Source of the DNA: an uncultured Sutterella sp.
Lineage (GTDB): Bacteria; Pseudomonadota; Gammaproteobacteria; Burkholderiales; Burkholderiaceae_F
Direction of reading: 5' to 3'
NCBI GenBank assembly: GCA_900544255.1
Contig: UQUM01000006.1
Span: 12,000-75,999, forward strand
Length of the DNA: 64,000 bases
Shown: one piece after another, positions 40,636 through 49,861 of the stretch
Layout of the letters: every line of letters starts with the position of its first letter
How positions within the stretch are numbered: position 1 is the first letter of the stretch
Translations under genes and position numbers: made by a program
Notes under the pieces: generated by a model
Told to the model about the DNA's origin: nothing
Databases searched by the model: none
The model's input: only the letters and a program-made list of their open reading frames with translations

Positions 40636-41376
40636 TCAGTCAAAGACAGAACGCGGCCCGTACCCTTCGAGGTCGCGTTCCGTGTAGTGATGATCGTCCC
40701 AATCGTAAACATCGTGAAAGAGACGGGAAGCGACCGCGAGGTTCTTCCCGTTTCGTTTGGCAAGCCCCGCTTTTTCCCAGTCGGTGAGAATGCGGTAGAC
40801 CGACATGCGGGACAGATTGACGACGTCGCCGATGAGTTCGTTGCTGATCAAAAGCGGAATGACGTTCTCGCCTTCGTGAAGGGGAAGGCCGTACGCCGCG
40901 AGCAGCACCCGCAGGAAAAGCTTCACGCGGGCTTCGGCGCCGAGGGTGAAATTGGCCGTCATTCCTTCGATATGACTTTCCTGCTTGCGGATGAGCTGCT
41001 GACTTTCCGTGAGAAGCAGCTGCGGGTCACGCAGGTACTCGGCGAGAAGGTCGCTGCGTTTGACGATCCACACGTCTGAATCCTGCAGCGTGCGCGACGT
41101 CACGTTGACGCGTTCGCCGGAAAAACACGTGATGTCGCCCATGGTGCGTCCCGGAATGATGAGGGACAAAATCGCCGTGTGGCCCGGCGTCGTGCGGTTG
41201 ACCCAGTAGGCGGCGAGCCCCTTCTCCAGGAAAAAGAGTACCGGCGCCTCTCCGCCGCTTTTAAGCGTCTCCCCCTTTTTGACGTGAATCTTCCGGCCGT
41301 ATTTTCGGTATAGCGTCTGCAGGACTTCGGGTTCCGATGGGTGAATCCAAGGCAACGTGCGGAAGATCTGGCGCAT
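40636..41376 (-). CDS. Crp/Fnr-family transcriptional regulator
   Basis: A 246-aa regulator with an N-terminal cyclic-nucleotide-binding-like beta barrel (about residues 20-140; KKGETLKSGGEAPVLFFLEKGL) and a C-terminal HTH (ISNELIGDVVNLSRMSVYRILTDW). It lacks the N-terminal Cys cluster of FNR, so it is not the oxygen sensor itself. ATG 41376 is preferred over the TTG at 41412, which overlaps the -10. It converges on the Tat flavoprotein gene, 16 bp apart, which suggests a regulatory link. Confidence 0.85.
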   Translation of the reverse strand: MRQIFRTLPWIHPSEPEVLQTLYRKYGRKIHVKKGETLKSGGEAPVLFFLEKGLAAYWVNRTTPGHTAILSLIIPGRTMGDITCFSGERVNVTSRTLQDSDVWIVKRSDLLAEYLRDPQLLLTESQQLIRKQESHIEGMTANFTLGAEARVKLFLRVLLAAYGLPLHEGENVIPLLISNELIGDVVNLSRMSVYRILTDWEKAGLAKRNGKNLAVASRLFHDVYDWDDHHYTERDLEGYGPRSVFD

Positions 41377-41413
41377 GGCGGTAAGGAAAGTTAAGAAAGA
41401 CGGACGAGCCAAA

Positions 41414-41419
41414 ATTATA
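41414..41419 (-). promoter_or_regulatory. Consensus -10 of the Crp-family gene
   Basis: The minus strand reads TATAAT, 38 bp before the chosen ATG. No clear -35 was seen. It overlaps the alternative TTG start, arguing against that start. Confidence 0.35.
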
Positions 41420-41474
41420 GGGGCGTGACTTTGCCGCTAGACTTCGCCCATTCTTTATCTGACACACTGTCACT

Positions 41475-42278
41475 ATGCTCGTTCATCCTCAGTTTGATCC
41501 CGTGGCCCTGCATGTGGGGCCGGTCGCCGTACATTGGTACGGTTTGATGTATCTGGTGGGCTTTGCGCTGTTTCTTCTGTTGGGGCGACTGCGTTCCCGC
41601 GACGGTTGGCGAGGGATGACGGCAGACGATGTGGAAGATCTCCTCTTTTACGGTGTGGTCGGCGTGATTTTGGGCGGTCGCCTGGGGTTCTGTCTTTTTT
41701 ATCAGCCGGAATGGTATTTGTCGCATCCGTTGGATGTTTTCAAAGTTTGGCAGGGCGGCATGAGTGCGCACGGCGGCATGATCGGTTCCATTCTGGCGCT
41801 TGCGGTTTTTGCCAAAATCAAAGGCAAGAATTTTTGGACGGCGGCGGACTTTACGGCCCCGTTGGTCCCGCTGGGACTTTTTTTCGGTCGCCTCGGCAAC
41901 TTCGTCAACGGAGAACTCTGGGGACGGCTGGCGGATCCGGAATTGCCCTGGGCGATGATTTTTCCGCAGTCGGGAAGTCTTGCCCCGCGGCACCCGTCGC
42001 AGCTGTATGAAGCGGGGTTGGAAGGTCTTGCACTCTTTACGCTTCTTTGGTGGTTATCTGTCAAGCCCCGGCGCCGCGGCGTGGTGTCGGCTCTCTTTTG
42101 CATCGGCTATGGCGTCGTGCGTTTCATCGTGGAATTTTTCCGTGAACCGGACGCGTATTTGGGATTGGGGCTTTTCGGTCTCTCCCGCGGCCAGTGGTTG
42201 TCACTGCCGTTGATACTCTTGGGGGCGGCGATTCTTCTGGTTGTGAGTCGCAGGACTCAGCCCGCCGGCGAGGCTTGA
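41475..42278 (+). CDS. lgt: Prolipoprotein diacylglyceryl transferase
   Basis: A 267-aa inner-membrane enzyme attaching diacylglycerol to the lipobox cysteine of prolipoproteins. The signature FFGRLGNFVNGELWGR (about residue 137) and the catalytic-histidine region AHGGMIG are present, with about seven membrane helices. The N-terminus VHPQFDPVALHVGPVAVHWYG is typical. The transglycosylase gene starts 3 bp after the stop. Confidence 0.97.
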   Translation: MLVHPQFDPVALHVGPVAVHWYGLMYLVGFALFLLLGRLRSRDGWRGMTADDVEDLLFYGVVGVILGGRLGFCLFYQPEWYLSHPLDVFKVWQGGMSAHGGMIGSILALAVFAKIKGKNFWTAADFTAPLVPLGLFFGRLGNFVNGELWGRLADPELPWAMIFPQSGSLAPRHPSQLYEAGLEGLALFTLLWWLSVKPRRRGVVSALFCIGYGVVRFIVEFFREPDAYLGLGLFGLSRGQWLSLPLILLGAAILLVVSRRTQPAGEA

Positions 42279-42281
42279 CGG

Positions 42282-43061
42282 ATGACGGAAGTTCGGGCCT
42301 CGTCACGGTTCGGCTGGGCGGCGGTGGGTACCGGCGCGGCAGCCCTGCTTCTCTTGAGCGTCGCGGTGTTTCTGTTGCTGCGGGCGGTGACGGTAGCGGC
42401 CGAACCCGCGGAAGTAACGGCCGCCCGACCGCAGGCTTCAACGGCGGAACGGCTCGTTGAGTCGCCCAAAAAGTTTCTCACCTACGAAGAGCGGCTGACG
42501 GTCGTCAAAGAACGACTGACGACCTTTATTGCACGGACTTGGCATAAGCGCAGGGACGACGTTGCAGTGATTGTGGATGAGGCAGTGTCGCTTGGTAAGG
42601 CTTCCGACATTGATCCGATTCTGATCCTCGGTGTCATCACGGTCGAATCGGGTTTCAACGCAAAAGCCGTCAGCAACGCAGGGGCCAAAGGTTTGATGCA
42701 GGTACACGTACGGGTACATGCCGACAAATTCGAGGAACACGGCGGCACGGCGGCTGCTTTTAAGCCGAAGGCCAATATGGCCGTCGGGACGGCGATTCTT
42801 GTGAAGTATCTCGCTCAACAGAAAACGGTGGCCGGAGCGTTGAAGTTTTACGTGGGCGCGGGGTATCGAAAGGGGGACGGCGGGTACGCCCGACGCGTTT
42901 TCTTAGCGGAAAGCCGATTGCTGACCGCGGTTGAAAAGTCGCCCGATGCGGCCCGACAACTGGTACTTCGCAAAAAAGAAGGGATGTCTTTCCGACTGCT
43001 GTCCGGTAAGCGGGGTGATTGGAGCGACTTCTTGGCGTTGGTGCGGCGGGTGCCAGTGTAG
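42282..43061 (+). CDS. Membrane-anchored lytic transglycosylase, SLT domain
   Basis: A 259-aa protein with one N-terminal membrane helix (about residues 15-36) and a periplasmic SLT domain (about 105-210). The catalytic Glu lies in ILGVITVESGFNAKAVSNAG, followed by AKGLMQVHVRVH, a variant of the usual GLMQV(M/T)P, and the ALKFYVGAGYRKG segment in place of the common LAAYNAG. It cleaves peptidoglycan glycan strands. It is directly coupled to lgt. Confidence 0.88.
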   Translation: MTEVRASSRFGWAAVGTGAAALLLLSVAVFLLLRAVTVAAEPAEVTAARPQASTAERLVESPKKFLTYEERLTVVKERLTTFIARTWHKRRDDVAVIVDEAVSLGKASDIDPILILGVITVESGFNAKAVSNAGAKGLMQVHVRVHADKFEEHGGTAAAFKPKANMAVGTAILVKYLAQQKTVAGALKFYVGAGYRKGDGGYARRVFLAESRLLTAVEKSPDAARQLVLRKKEGMSFRLLSGKRGDWSDFLALVRRVPV

Positions 43062-43130
43062 TTTTAAAATGGCGGGGCTGTCGGCGCAGACCGTTGCAAG
43101 ACGTTCTGTACCGAATCGTGCCCGGGAAAA

Positions 43131-43529
43131 TTAAAGACGGCTGAGATTGACCTGGATGTACTTATTCAAGTTTTTGATCCAACGGTTGTAATTGCGGTGA
43201 ATATCAGGAACGCCGTCCTTCATACGGTAATTCAGTCCGTCGGAATCAACATAGTCAATGCGGTATTCTTTTTCAGAATACGTAACCTTGACCTTGACCC
43301 ACCATTTGGGATTACGGCTGTAACGAAGTAACAGATTGCCGGGCCTATTTTCCAGTACGGTCCAATTGGTGGAAATAGCAGAAGCGGTCACACATTTTTG
43401 CAGCTGTTCCATCGAAACAGGCGTTACGATTTGTTGTACCGGTAGCTGAATCATGGGATTAGCACTGACGGTAGATGATGCCGCGATGATGGCCGTGGCA
43501 ACGGCTGTGAATAAGGCACGTTTAATCAT
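43131..43529 (-). CDS. Small periplasmic protein ending the aryl-polyene-like operon
   Basis: A 132-aa protein with a Sec signal peptide (residues 1 to about 23, ending VSA). The mature part contains NRPGNLLLRYSRNPKWWVKV, then YRIDYVDSDGLNYR and IHRNYNRWIKNLNKYIQ. A similar small domain occurs in betaproteobacterial secreted proteins of unknown function. It overlaps the exporter gene by 8 bp and has GGAG before its ATG, so it is the last operon gene. Its position resembles that of the ApeN (DUF3261) lipoprotein in E. coli clusters, but it has no lipobox and no clear DUF3261 similarity. Its codons are more AT-rich than its neighbours'. Confidence 0.6.
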   Translation of the reverse strand: MIKRALFTAVATAIIAASSTVSANPMIQLPVQQIVTPVSMEQLQKCVTASAISTNWTVLENRPGNLLLRYSRNPKWWVKVKVTYSEKEYRIDYVDSDGLNYRMKDGVPDIHRNYNRWIKNLNKYIQVNLSRL

Positions 43530-45819
43530 GACAAACTCCTAAAGAACCTGCGGGTCGCAGGAGCATTGTATAAAACCAAACCAGAAAAAGCCCGATGCTC
43601 AACGACAGGCCAAAGTGGCAGAGTGCTGGAGTTGAGGAAAATGCCAGCAGCCCGAAGGAAAGAAGTGTGCTGAGGGCGGCTAGAAATACCGACAGAAGGG
43701 CGGTTTTTTCTCCGGGTTTGGTGTAAAGCAGCACGGCATAGTCAGCGCCCAATCCTAAGAGGAGGATCATCGGCAGAACGGTGAAGAGGGACACCGGGAC
43801 GGACAACCAGCCAAGAATCCCGACGGTGCAGAGAAGGGCTGCCGCCGTCGGCAACGCCATGAAAAATGCCTGCCGGCGGTAATTGCACCAGAGGAAAGCC
43901 GTCATCAGGAAAAACGAAGCGCCGAGGACTTTGATCGTCAGGCTGCGCCAGTGGCTGAGACTGAGACGAATGGTTCCCGTCGTATCAATGAAATGGATGT
44001 CCGGTTGCCGTGATGCGACGGATTGGAGTGCCTTTAATGATTCCGGTTTGACGCCGGAGAGAAAGACGACGGTTTCGATATCAGAAAGCCAGAAAGGACG
44101 ATAAAACTCACCGACGCGGCTTGTGAGCCAATCGGACAGCGTCAGAGGGCGTGAGACGGTTGCGGACGGCATTTCAACGCGGGAACCGAGTTTTTGTTCA
44201 ACCAGTCGTCGGACTTTGAGGTTGACGGCTTCGACGAGTTGACGGTCAGTCGCCTGACGGATGAGCGGCAACAGAGGGCCTTCACCGGTGCGGTACCCTG
44301 TGAGGAGTCCTTTTTTCACCAGTCGGTCAAGTTGGGGGCGCAACGTGGAAAGCCGATGGAGAACTTCATCGGTTGTTTGGGCACGGATGACAAAAAATTG
44401 CCCGGGACTCGTCGGAGAAATTTTTTCCGACACCGACTGCTGTTCAGCGAGTACGGCGGTGGGAATGCTGTTTAAAAGCCGCAGTTCATCTCCCGTCTTT
44501 AGCTGAAACCATCCCGGTATGGCGGCACAGATGAAAAGGGCCGTGACGGCGAGGGCCTTGGCTTGCGAAAACGGAAGAGCCTGCCCCAAAAAAGTCCCCC
44601 AACGATCAGTCGCCGAAGGCAGGGGACGGGGTTTGGCAACGGTCGGCCCCAATAGTATGACGAAACAGAAGGCGGATGAAAGACCGGCGATGCAAAAAAG
44701 TGCCATCTGCCGCAGGATCGGCATGGGAACGATCAACATGACGCTGTACCCGGCGAGCGTCGTCAAAAGAGAGACCGAAAGACTCTTCAAAAGAGAACGA
44801 CGGGCTGCGTAAGCGCTCGGCTGCTGAAAGAGTTCGGTGAGAAAGTGAAAGACATAGTCGGCGGCAATGCCGAGGAGCGTGGCACCGAATACCAGGGTAA
44901 GCAGGTGAATTTCGCCGAAAACGAGAAAAACGGCGCTCACCGCCGTCAGAAAGCTCAGTCCCAGTGTCACGACCATTGAGACCGCCGGCGTGACGGCTCG
45001 GTAGAAAAAGAGGACGAGAAGGACGACGCCGAGGGCGGAGAAAGTACCGATGAAGGACGCTTCTTTTTGTGCGGCAGAGGCGGCGGCTTCGCTCAAAAGC
45101 AGGGGACCTGCCGCTTCAATGACGGCCAGGGAAAACGTTGACTGAGCTTGGTGTCGTGCTTCACGGACGGCATCCGTGATCGGCGTGCCGGAAAGACGTA
45201 GCGTTTCTGCGGCCGTGACGTTGAGAACGACGGCAAAATGTGACGGATCGGACGGAGACCCTACGGTGAGAAAGCGCCCTCGGACAGAAAAATGAGGATT
45301 AGTAAAGAGCTCTTGAAAACGGTTCGCAAAGAGGCCGAGGGGATCATCCTGCCAAGGGAGAAAAACGGACGAAATCGGACGATAAAGATGCTTGAGCGCT
45401 CTTCGTAGAAGTTGCGCGTTGTCTGCCGTTTCAATGAACTGACGATCGCTGTCGGTCAGAAAGCTGTTGCGATACGGTGCCAGAGATTGAACCGTCTGTC
45501 GGAGTGATTCGGAATCTGCATGAGTGACGGTGAGGCCGCTCTCCGTCAGGGACTTTTCAGTAAGTTCCGCGGCCTGGAGCGCATTTTCGGCTGTGTCGGC
45601 ACCGACGGTGACGAATAAATGCCGGGCATTGTTGTCGGCAACGGCAGTAAAGAGGTCGTTCTTTTGAACCGTCTCAGCTTCTGCGGGGAGGAGTGAACGG
45701 AAATCAGTTTTGACGGCGCTTCGGTCAAACGTTGCAACGGCAGCCGCGATCAACAAAACAACGAAGAGACACCAAGCGAGGGCGGCTCGCCGGAAAAAAG
45801 CCTCAGAAGGACATGTCAC
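43522..45819 (-). CDS. MMPL/RND-type exporter of the aryl-polyene cluster (ApeM-like)
   Basis: A 765-aa inner-membrane protein of the MMPL family, expected to extract the lipidated polyene from the inner membrane. Two homologous halves each contain a large periplasmic loop and a block of helices; the RND-type motif reads GIAADYVFHFL in the first (about residue 318) and GLGADYAVLLY in the second. It overlaps the LolA-like gene by 4 bp, and the pair LolA-MMPL is the same as in known aryl polyene clusters. Confidence 0.85.
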   Translation of the reverse strand: MTCPSEAFFRRAALAWCLFVVLLIAAAVATFDRSAVKTDFRSLLPAEAETVQKNDLFTAVADNNARHLFVTVGADTAENALQAAELTEKSLTESGLTVTHADSESLRQTVQSLAPYRNSFLTDSDRQFIETADNAQLLRRALKHLYRPISSVFLPWQDDPLGLFANRFQELFTNPHFSVRGRFLTVGSPSDPSHFAVVLNVTAAETLRLSGTPITDAVREARHQAQSTFSLAVIEAAGPLLLSEAAASAAQKEASFIGTFSALGVVLLVLFFYRAVTPAVSMVVTLGLSFLTAVSAVFLVFGEIHLLTLVFGATLLGIAADYVFHFLTELFQQPSAYAARRSLLKSLSVSLLTTLAGYSVMLIVPMPILRQMALFCIAGLSSAFCFVILLGPTVAKPRPLPSATDRWGTFLGQALPFSQAKALAVTALFICAAIPGWFQLKTGDELRLLNSIPTAVLAEQQSVSEKISPTSPGQFFVIRAQTTDEVLHRLSTLRPQLDRLVKKGLLTGYRTGEGPLLPLIRQATDRQLVEAVNLKVRRLVEQKLGSRVEMPSATVSRPLTLSDWLTSRVGEFYRPFWLSDIETVVFLSGVKPESLKALQSVASRQPDIHFIDTTGTIRLSLSHWRSLTIKVLGASFFLMTAFLWCNYRRQAFFMALPTAAALLCTVGILGWLSVPVSLFTVLPMILLLGLGADYAVLLYTKPGEKTALLSVFLAALSTLLSFGLLAFSSTPALCHFGLSLSIGLFLVWFYTMLLRPAGSLGVCHD

Positions 45820-46430
45820 TGCAGGGCCTCCAATCGTTCAGTATCCCGGGGACTGAGTTGGGGATTCCGGGAGACCCGCGAGAAATAAATGCGTGTCAGG
45901 GAACCGTCGGTTTGCGATATCTGGACGGACTGCAGAACGTCATTTCCCGTCAAGAGGATTTCCGTTAAAACGTTTTCCAGCTGACCGCCTTTGGGAGAAG
46001 CGAGCAGTTGCCAGTGATCCGGCGTACCTGAGGGCGAGAGGAAAAAATGGTTGCGGAGTTCATCGGACTCCGCGGTCAAGAGCTTCTGCACGACGTCAAC
46101 GGCTTGCCCTGCATAGGCCGATGGCGACGTGATCCAGCCCCCCTTCTCATCGAGTTCCCCGCGTTTGACGGCGGAAAATCCCAAGCAGTCTTCAAAGGGT
46201 TCCGTCGTCACCCAAAGCAGGCCTTTGGCTTGGGAGAGCACAAGGCGCCCGCGGCTTGTAAGCGTTACGGCTACCGCCGGCGTTTTCTTTGTCAACGTGA
46301 AGTCGGCGGTGAGAACGTCGGGCTGTTTCACGATTCGGAGAATGTCTTCCACGGTAACGGGGGCGGCGGCCGCAACGGCTGCCGTAAAACCGATGACGAC
46401 GGCGAAAAGACGGCGGAGGAGAAAATGCAT
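45816..46430 (-). CDS. LolA-like periplasmic lipid carrier (ApeL-like)
   Basis: A 204-aa protein with a Sec signal peptide (residues 1 to about 23, ending AAAA). The mature part is LolA-like: VLTADFTLTKKTP, GRLVLSQAKGLLWVTTEPF and the later LTEILLTGNDVLQSVQ. In aryl polyene clusters this protein is thought to carry the product across the periplasm. ATG 46430 is used since the longer frame extends into the acyltransferase gene. It begins one base before that gene's stop region and overlaps the exporter by 4 bp. Confidence 0.82.
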   Translation of the reverse strand: MHFLLRRLFAVVIGFTAAVAAAAPVTVEDILRIVKQPDVLTADFTLTKKTPAVAVTLTSRGRLVLSQAKGLLWVTTEPFEDCLGFSAVKRGELDEKGGWITSPSAYAGQAVDVVQKLLTAESDELRNHFFLSPSGTPDHWQLLASPKGGQLENVLTEILLTGNDVLQSVQISQTDGSLTRIYFSRVSRNPQLSPRDTERLEALQ

Positions 46431-46431
46431 G

Positions 46432-47376
46432 TCAGTGATCCTTTCCCGTACCTTGATGCCAAAAATTGAAGAAATTGAACCAGTCCCAGGGGGAAGCGCA
46501 CAGTTCTTCGGTGAGTTTGTCGGCAAACGCTTGGGTAATGAAGGCAAAATGCGCGGCCCGAACTTTGCGGGCGACCGGACGCGGTTCCCACAAAGGGCTG
46601 AAGGTGACGCGGTAACGGGCGTCGGTCTCAGTTTCCCGGCGGCAGATCATGGACCACAACGGACACTGCAGCAGTGTGGCAAGCAGAATAAAACCGTTCG
46701 GGAAGGGCGCTTCTTCTCCCAAAAATTCGGCGTAAGAAACGGCATCGGAACCGATGGGGGTGCGGTCTCCCACGATCACGAGGTAGTCGCCGGCGGCGAT
46801 TTTTTCCGACAGGAGGACGAGCGTTGCCGGCGTGAGGGACGAAACTTCAATATGACTTAATTCCAAGGAAGGATTGAGTTTCGTGAGAATCCGCATGAAG
46901 CGACGGCTCATTTTTGTGTGAGTCAAAATGTGAAGTTGCCGAACCATCTTTTTTTCGGCGATGACCTGACAGAGTTCGAGGCATCCCATGTGGCTTGTGA
47001 CGAGCACGGCGCCTCGGTGATCGGCAAAGAGCGCTTCACGGCCGACGACGTGAAGGTCTTTGTCCTTGAACTGATTGCCGGCGGCCAGGAGTTTGTCCAG
47101 CAACGTATCAGCAAAGCGAAAGAAGTGTCGCAACGTCGTGAAGACCGTTGGTTTTGTTTTCAAAAGACCGGCGGCGTAGGCGTGCCGTAGGTAACCGAGA
47201 CTCACACGCCGCATGTCGGGGAGAATTGCCCAATAAACGACCAATACCGGCCAGACGGAGAGCCAAAAGAGCGGGCGTCCGCCGATACGGTAAAAGAAAT
47301 ACAAAAGACGAATGCCGGTAACTGCTGTGGTTTCGGTGATTGAAGACCAGTGTTCGGCCGAAGCGCGATGACTCAT
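46432..47376 (-). CDS. LpxL/HtrB-type acyltransferase (C-terminal half of an ApeJ)
   Basis: A 314-aa LPLAT-family protein. An N-terminal amphipathic/membrane segment (about residues 25-55) precedes the catalytic HX4E motif in SHMGCLELC (about 130). VGDRTPIGSD follows at about 203. In E. coli the glycosyltransferase and this acyltransferase are fused in ApeJ; here they are separate genes overlapping by 4 bp. It probably acylates the lipid anchor of the polyene. Confidence 0.82.
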   Translation of the reverse strand: MSHRASAEHWSSITETTAVTGIRLLYFFYRIGGRPLFWLSVWPVLVVYWAILPDMRRVSLGYLRHAYAAGLLKTKPTVFTTLRHFFRFADTLLDKLLAAGNQFKDKDLHVVGREALFADHRGAVLVTSHMGCLELCQVIAEKKMVRQLHILTHTKMSRRFMRILTKLNPSLELSHIEVSSLTPATLVLLSEKIAAGDYLVIVGDRTPIGSDAVSYAEFLGEEAPFPNGFILLATLLQCPLWSMICRRETETDARYRVTFSPLWEPRPVARKVRAAHFAFITQAFADKLTEELCASPWDWFNFFNFWHQGTGKDH

Positions 47377-48119
47377 AAAGAACTCCGTCGCAGAAGCAGT
47401 CGCGGCAGCCGAAGGAGCATGCCGAAAAAGAGTCGGGTGTGCATCAGGCTGATGCGGATATTGTCTCGCACCAGGTCAAAATGAGAAATGCCGTCTCGCG
47501 GGTAGGTCACGCCGACCGGACGGTTGAGAATCGGCGTTCCCTGCCACAGGAGGCGTACCAGAATTTCGACGTCAAAATCCATACGCTTACCCACATGCTC
47601 GCGTTTCAGAAGCGGCAGAACGGCCGACAGGGGGTACACCCGGAAACCGCAGAGAGCGTCCGTGACGGTTGAAGACAGGGAATTGACGTGTACCCACCAG
47701 TTGGAAATCTGTCGACCTTTGAGACGCACTGTCGGTACGGAGGCGTCGTAAATCGGAAAGCCGCAGATGAGTGCCGTCGGGTGTGCCCGGCCGGCCGAGA
47801 GAAAATCGTCAACCGCCTTAAGGTCGTGCTGACCGTCGGCATCGATCTGCAGAACATGGGTGAAACCGAGGTCGGACGCCACTTCAAAACCCGTGACGAC
47901 GGCGGCGCCTTTTCCGCCGTTGACGGCGTGATGTACGGAAAAGACGCCGTCGGTACCGGCCGCAATGCGGCGGATTTCACGCGCGCACGCGGCGTGAGAC
48001 GCATCATCCGCTAAGAGTACTGGTAGCCCTTTTTTGCGAAGCGTCGTCACGATGTCGGCGAGACACCGTTCGTGGTCGTAAACCGGAATGAGAACGATCG
48101 GACGGAAGTCGGGTGCCAT
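47373..48119 (-). CDS. Glycosyltransferase family 2 (N-terminal half of an ApeJ)
   Basis: A 248-aa GT2 enzyme. The nucleotide-sugar-binding fold opens with IVLIPVYDHERCLADIV; DADGQHDLKAVDD carries the metal-binding DxD-like site (about residue 95). A C-terminal hydrophobic, Arg-rich segment (LFFGMLLRLPRLLLRR) may associate with the membrane. ATG 48119 overlaps the ligase stop by one base, with a GTG directly upstream as alternative. It likely adds a sugar to the lipid or polyene head. Confidence 0.83.
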   Translation of the reverse strand: MAPDFRPIVLIPVYDHERCLADIVTTLRKKGLPVLLADDASHAACAREIRRIAAGTDGVFSVHHAVNGGKGAAVVTGFEVASDLGFTHVLQIDADGQHDLKAVDDFLSAGRAHPTALICGFPIYDASVPTVRLKGRQISNWWVHVNSLSSTVTDALCGFRVYPLSAVLPLLKREHVGKRMDFDVEILVRLLWQGTPILNRPVGVTYPRDGISHFDLVRDNIRISLMHTRLFFGMLLRLPRLLLRRSSL

Positions 48120-49861
48120 CACGACGGAGCCTCATCGGAAAAAAGGAGTTTCCCTTTGGCGTGACAGCTCCCTTCGGAAGCGTACGTAAAGGAGACGCTT
48201 CGGCCGTCTTCGGCAAGCGACAACGTTGCCGTGACGCGGCTTCCCGGGAAAATCGGCTTCATGAATTTGAGGTTGGCAATGCCGGCAAAGTAGGGCGGCA
48301 ACGGAAAACCGGTTCGCGCGAGTTCCACGGCCCACTGAATCTGCGTAAGGCCGGGCAGAATGGCGAAATTGGGGAAATGCCCTTGGAAAAACGGCAGGTT
48401 CCCGGGAATGGTGAGAAGATAGTCCGCCGTTCGATTCGTTTTGGTCGTCTCGATGAACTGCAGCACCCGGGGATCAAAAAGGGCTGTGAGTGCGGACGAG
48501 GTAGTTTTTCCCATCGAATTTTCAGGAAGCGCCGTCACGAAGCGCCACCGACGCGGCAGGCAGACGCGTTCAAAGGATTCGGAAAGCGCCGCTTTGAGCG
48601 CTTGAACGAGCGCGAACTTACCGTGATCGCGCAGGAAGGCAATACCGTTTGGCGTGAGTGAAGCGACGGCTGCAAGCGAACGACGGTCATCGTCCAATTG
48701 CAGGGCTTTGACGGTTTTGACGTACGGCGTGTTCGTGAGAGCTTTTTCCACGGCGGTAAGCGACACGCGCTTTTCGTTAATTTTGACGATGCGATCCGTA
48801 CGCCCCTTATGAATAAACGTCATGCCGCCCGGGCAGACTTCAATCAGATCGCTCATGACTTCCCAGCCGTCGCTTCTTAACTGTCGCCCGCGGACGGCGA
48901 GCTGTCCGTTTTCCGTTTTCCACTGCACGGAAGGAAGAGGCAACCACGGAAGATTTTCAATTTTTCCGTCGGGCGTCAATCGGCGCAGCCGCGTGGCAAT
49001 GCCGCCTGCTTCGGAACTGCCGAGAAGTTCCGTCGGGGAGAGCCCGGTGAGAAGGATGGTTCGTTTTAAGCCTTCGTCGGAGAGCGGGCCGCCCGAGGAA
49101 AAAATGACCTGCCAGTGAGAACGAACCGTTTCCCAATCGGAACTGTCCGGCAGGCGCTTTAAAAGCGCTGGACTCGCTACCCAGGCGCAATGCGGACGGC
49201 TTCGAGCAGCTTCAAGAAGTTCCCGGGGTTCGTTGATGCGTCGGGGCCAGACGGAAAGACCGGCGGCCACCGGCCACAAAAGAAAATAGAGCAGTCCGTA
49301 GATATGCTGCTGACTGACCGTGGAAAGAACCAACGTGTCCGCCGTGGTCCGGCCGCCTGCTTCGGGACGCTGTCGGATGCTGTCTACTTCGGAAAAAAGT
49401 TGCTCCAACCGTTTGGTGACGAGGGACGGCGTGCCGGTGGAACCGGAGGTGAAAAGTTCCAGGCGTTCCGCTTTTTCGTCCAAAGAATCCGTGCAGGGGT
49501 GATCGGTGGCAACCGGGGTGATTCGGGGAAGCGCGAGGCCTTCGGGGAAGTTGCCGGCACAGGCATCGACGAGGCCCGAGGCGAGACGATCACAGGTGTG
49601 TCTTGCCGTGTCGGCGGGAAGTATCGCGGTGACGCCTGCAGCCCAGGCGCCGAAAAGCGCGGCGGCCGAATCAAACAATTCCGTGAAATAAAGGGCCGCC
49701 CGCTTGACGCCGGCTCGGGTGAACGCGAGTTTCCAACCGTTGACGGCTCGGGTGAATTCGCCCCAGGTTCGGCGGGTGTTGCCGTCGGTGACGAACGGAA
49801 AATCGTCGGCATCGGTACGGGAGAGGACGTCAGTAAGATAAACGTAATGCATGTCGGTCAT
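48119..49861 (-). CDS. AMP-ligase fused to hot-dog dehydratase domain (ApeH-ApeI fusion)
   Basis: A 580-aa two-domain enzyme. The ANL adenylating domain (about residues 1-455) has an intact P-loop LFTSGSTGTPSLVTK, the adenine-binding GSSEAGG, the A8-like GRTDRIVK and the catalytic lysine in ENSMGKTTSSAL. The hot-dog domain (about 480-580) keeps the FabA/FabZ-type site FFQGHFPNFAILPGL. In E. coli these functions are separate proteins, ApeH and ApeI. It is expected to activate the aryl starter acid. ATG 49861 overlaps the previous stop as ATGA. Confidence 0.85.
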   Translation of the reverse strand: MTDMHYVYLTDVLSRTDADDFPFVTDGNTRRTWGEFTRAVNGWKLAFTRAGVKRAALYFTELFDSAAALFGAWAAGVTAILPADTARHTCDRLASGLVDACAGNFPEGLALPRITPVATDHPCTDSLDEKAERLELFTSGSTGTPSLVTKRLEQLFSEVDSIRQRPEAGGRTTADTLVLSTVSQQHIYGLLYFLLWPVAAGLSVWPRRINEPRELLEAARSRPHCAWVASPALLKRLPDSSDWETVRSHWQVIFSSGGPLSDEGLKRTILLTGLSPTELLGSSEAGGIATRLRRLTPDGKIENLPWLPLPSVQWKTENGQLAVRGRQLRSDGWEVMSDLIEVCPGGMTFIHKGRTDRIVKINEKRVSLTAVEKALTNTPYVKTVKALQLDDDRRSLAAVASLTPNGIAFLRDHGKFALVQALKAALSESFERVCLPRRWRFVTALPENSMGKTTSSALTALFDPRVLQFIETTKTNRTADYLLTIPGNLPFFQGHFPNFAILPGLTQIQWAVELARTGFPLPPYFAGIANLKFMKPIFPGSRVTATLSLAEDGRSVSFTYASEGSCHAKGKLLFSDEAPS

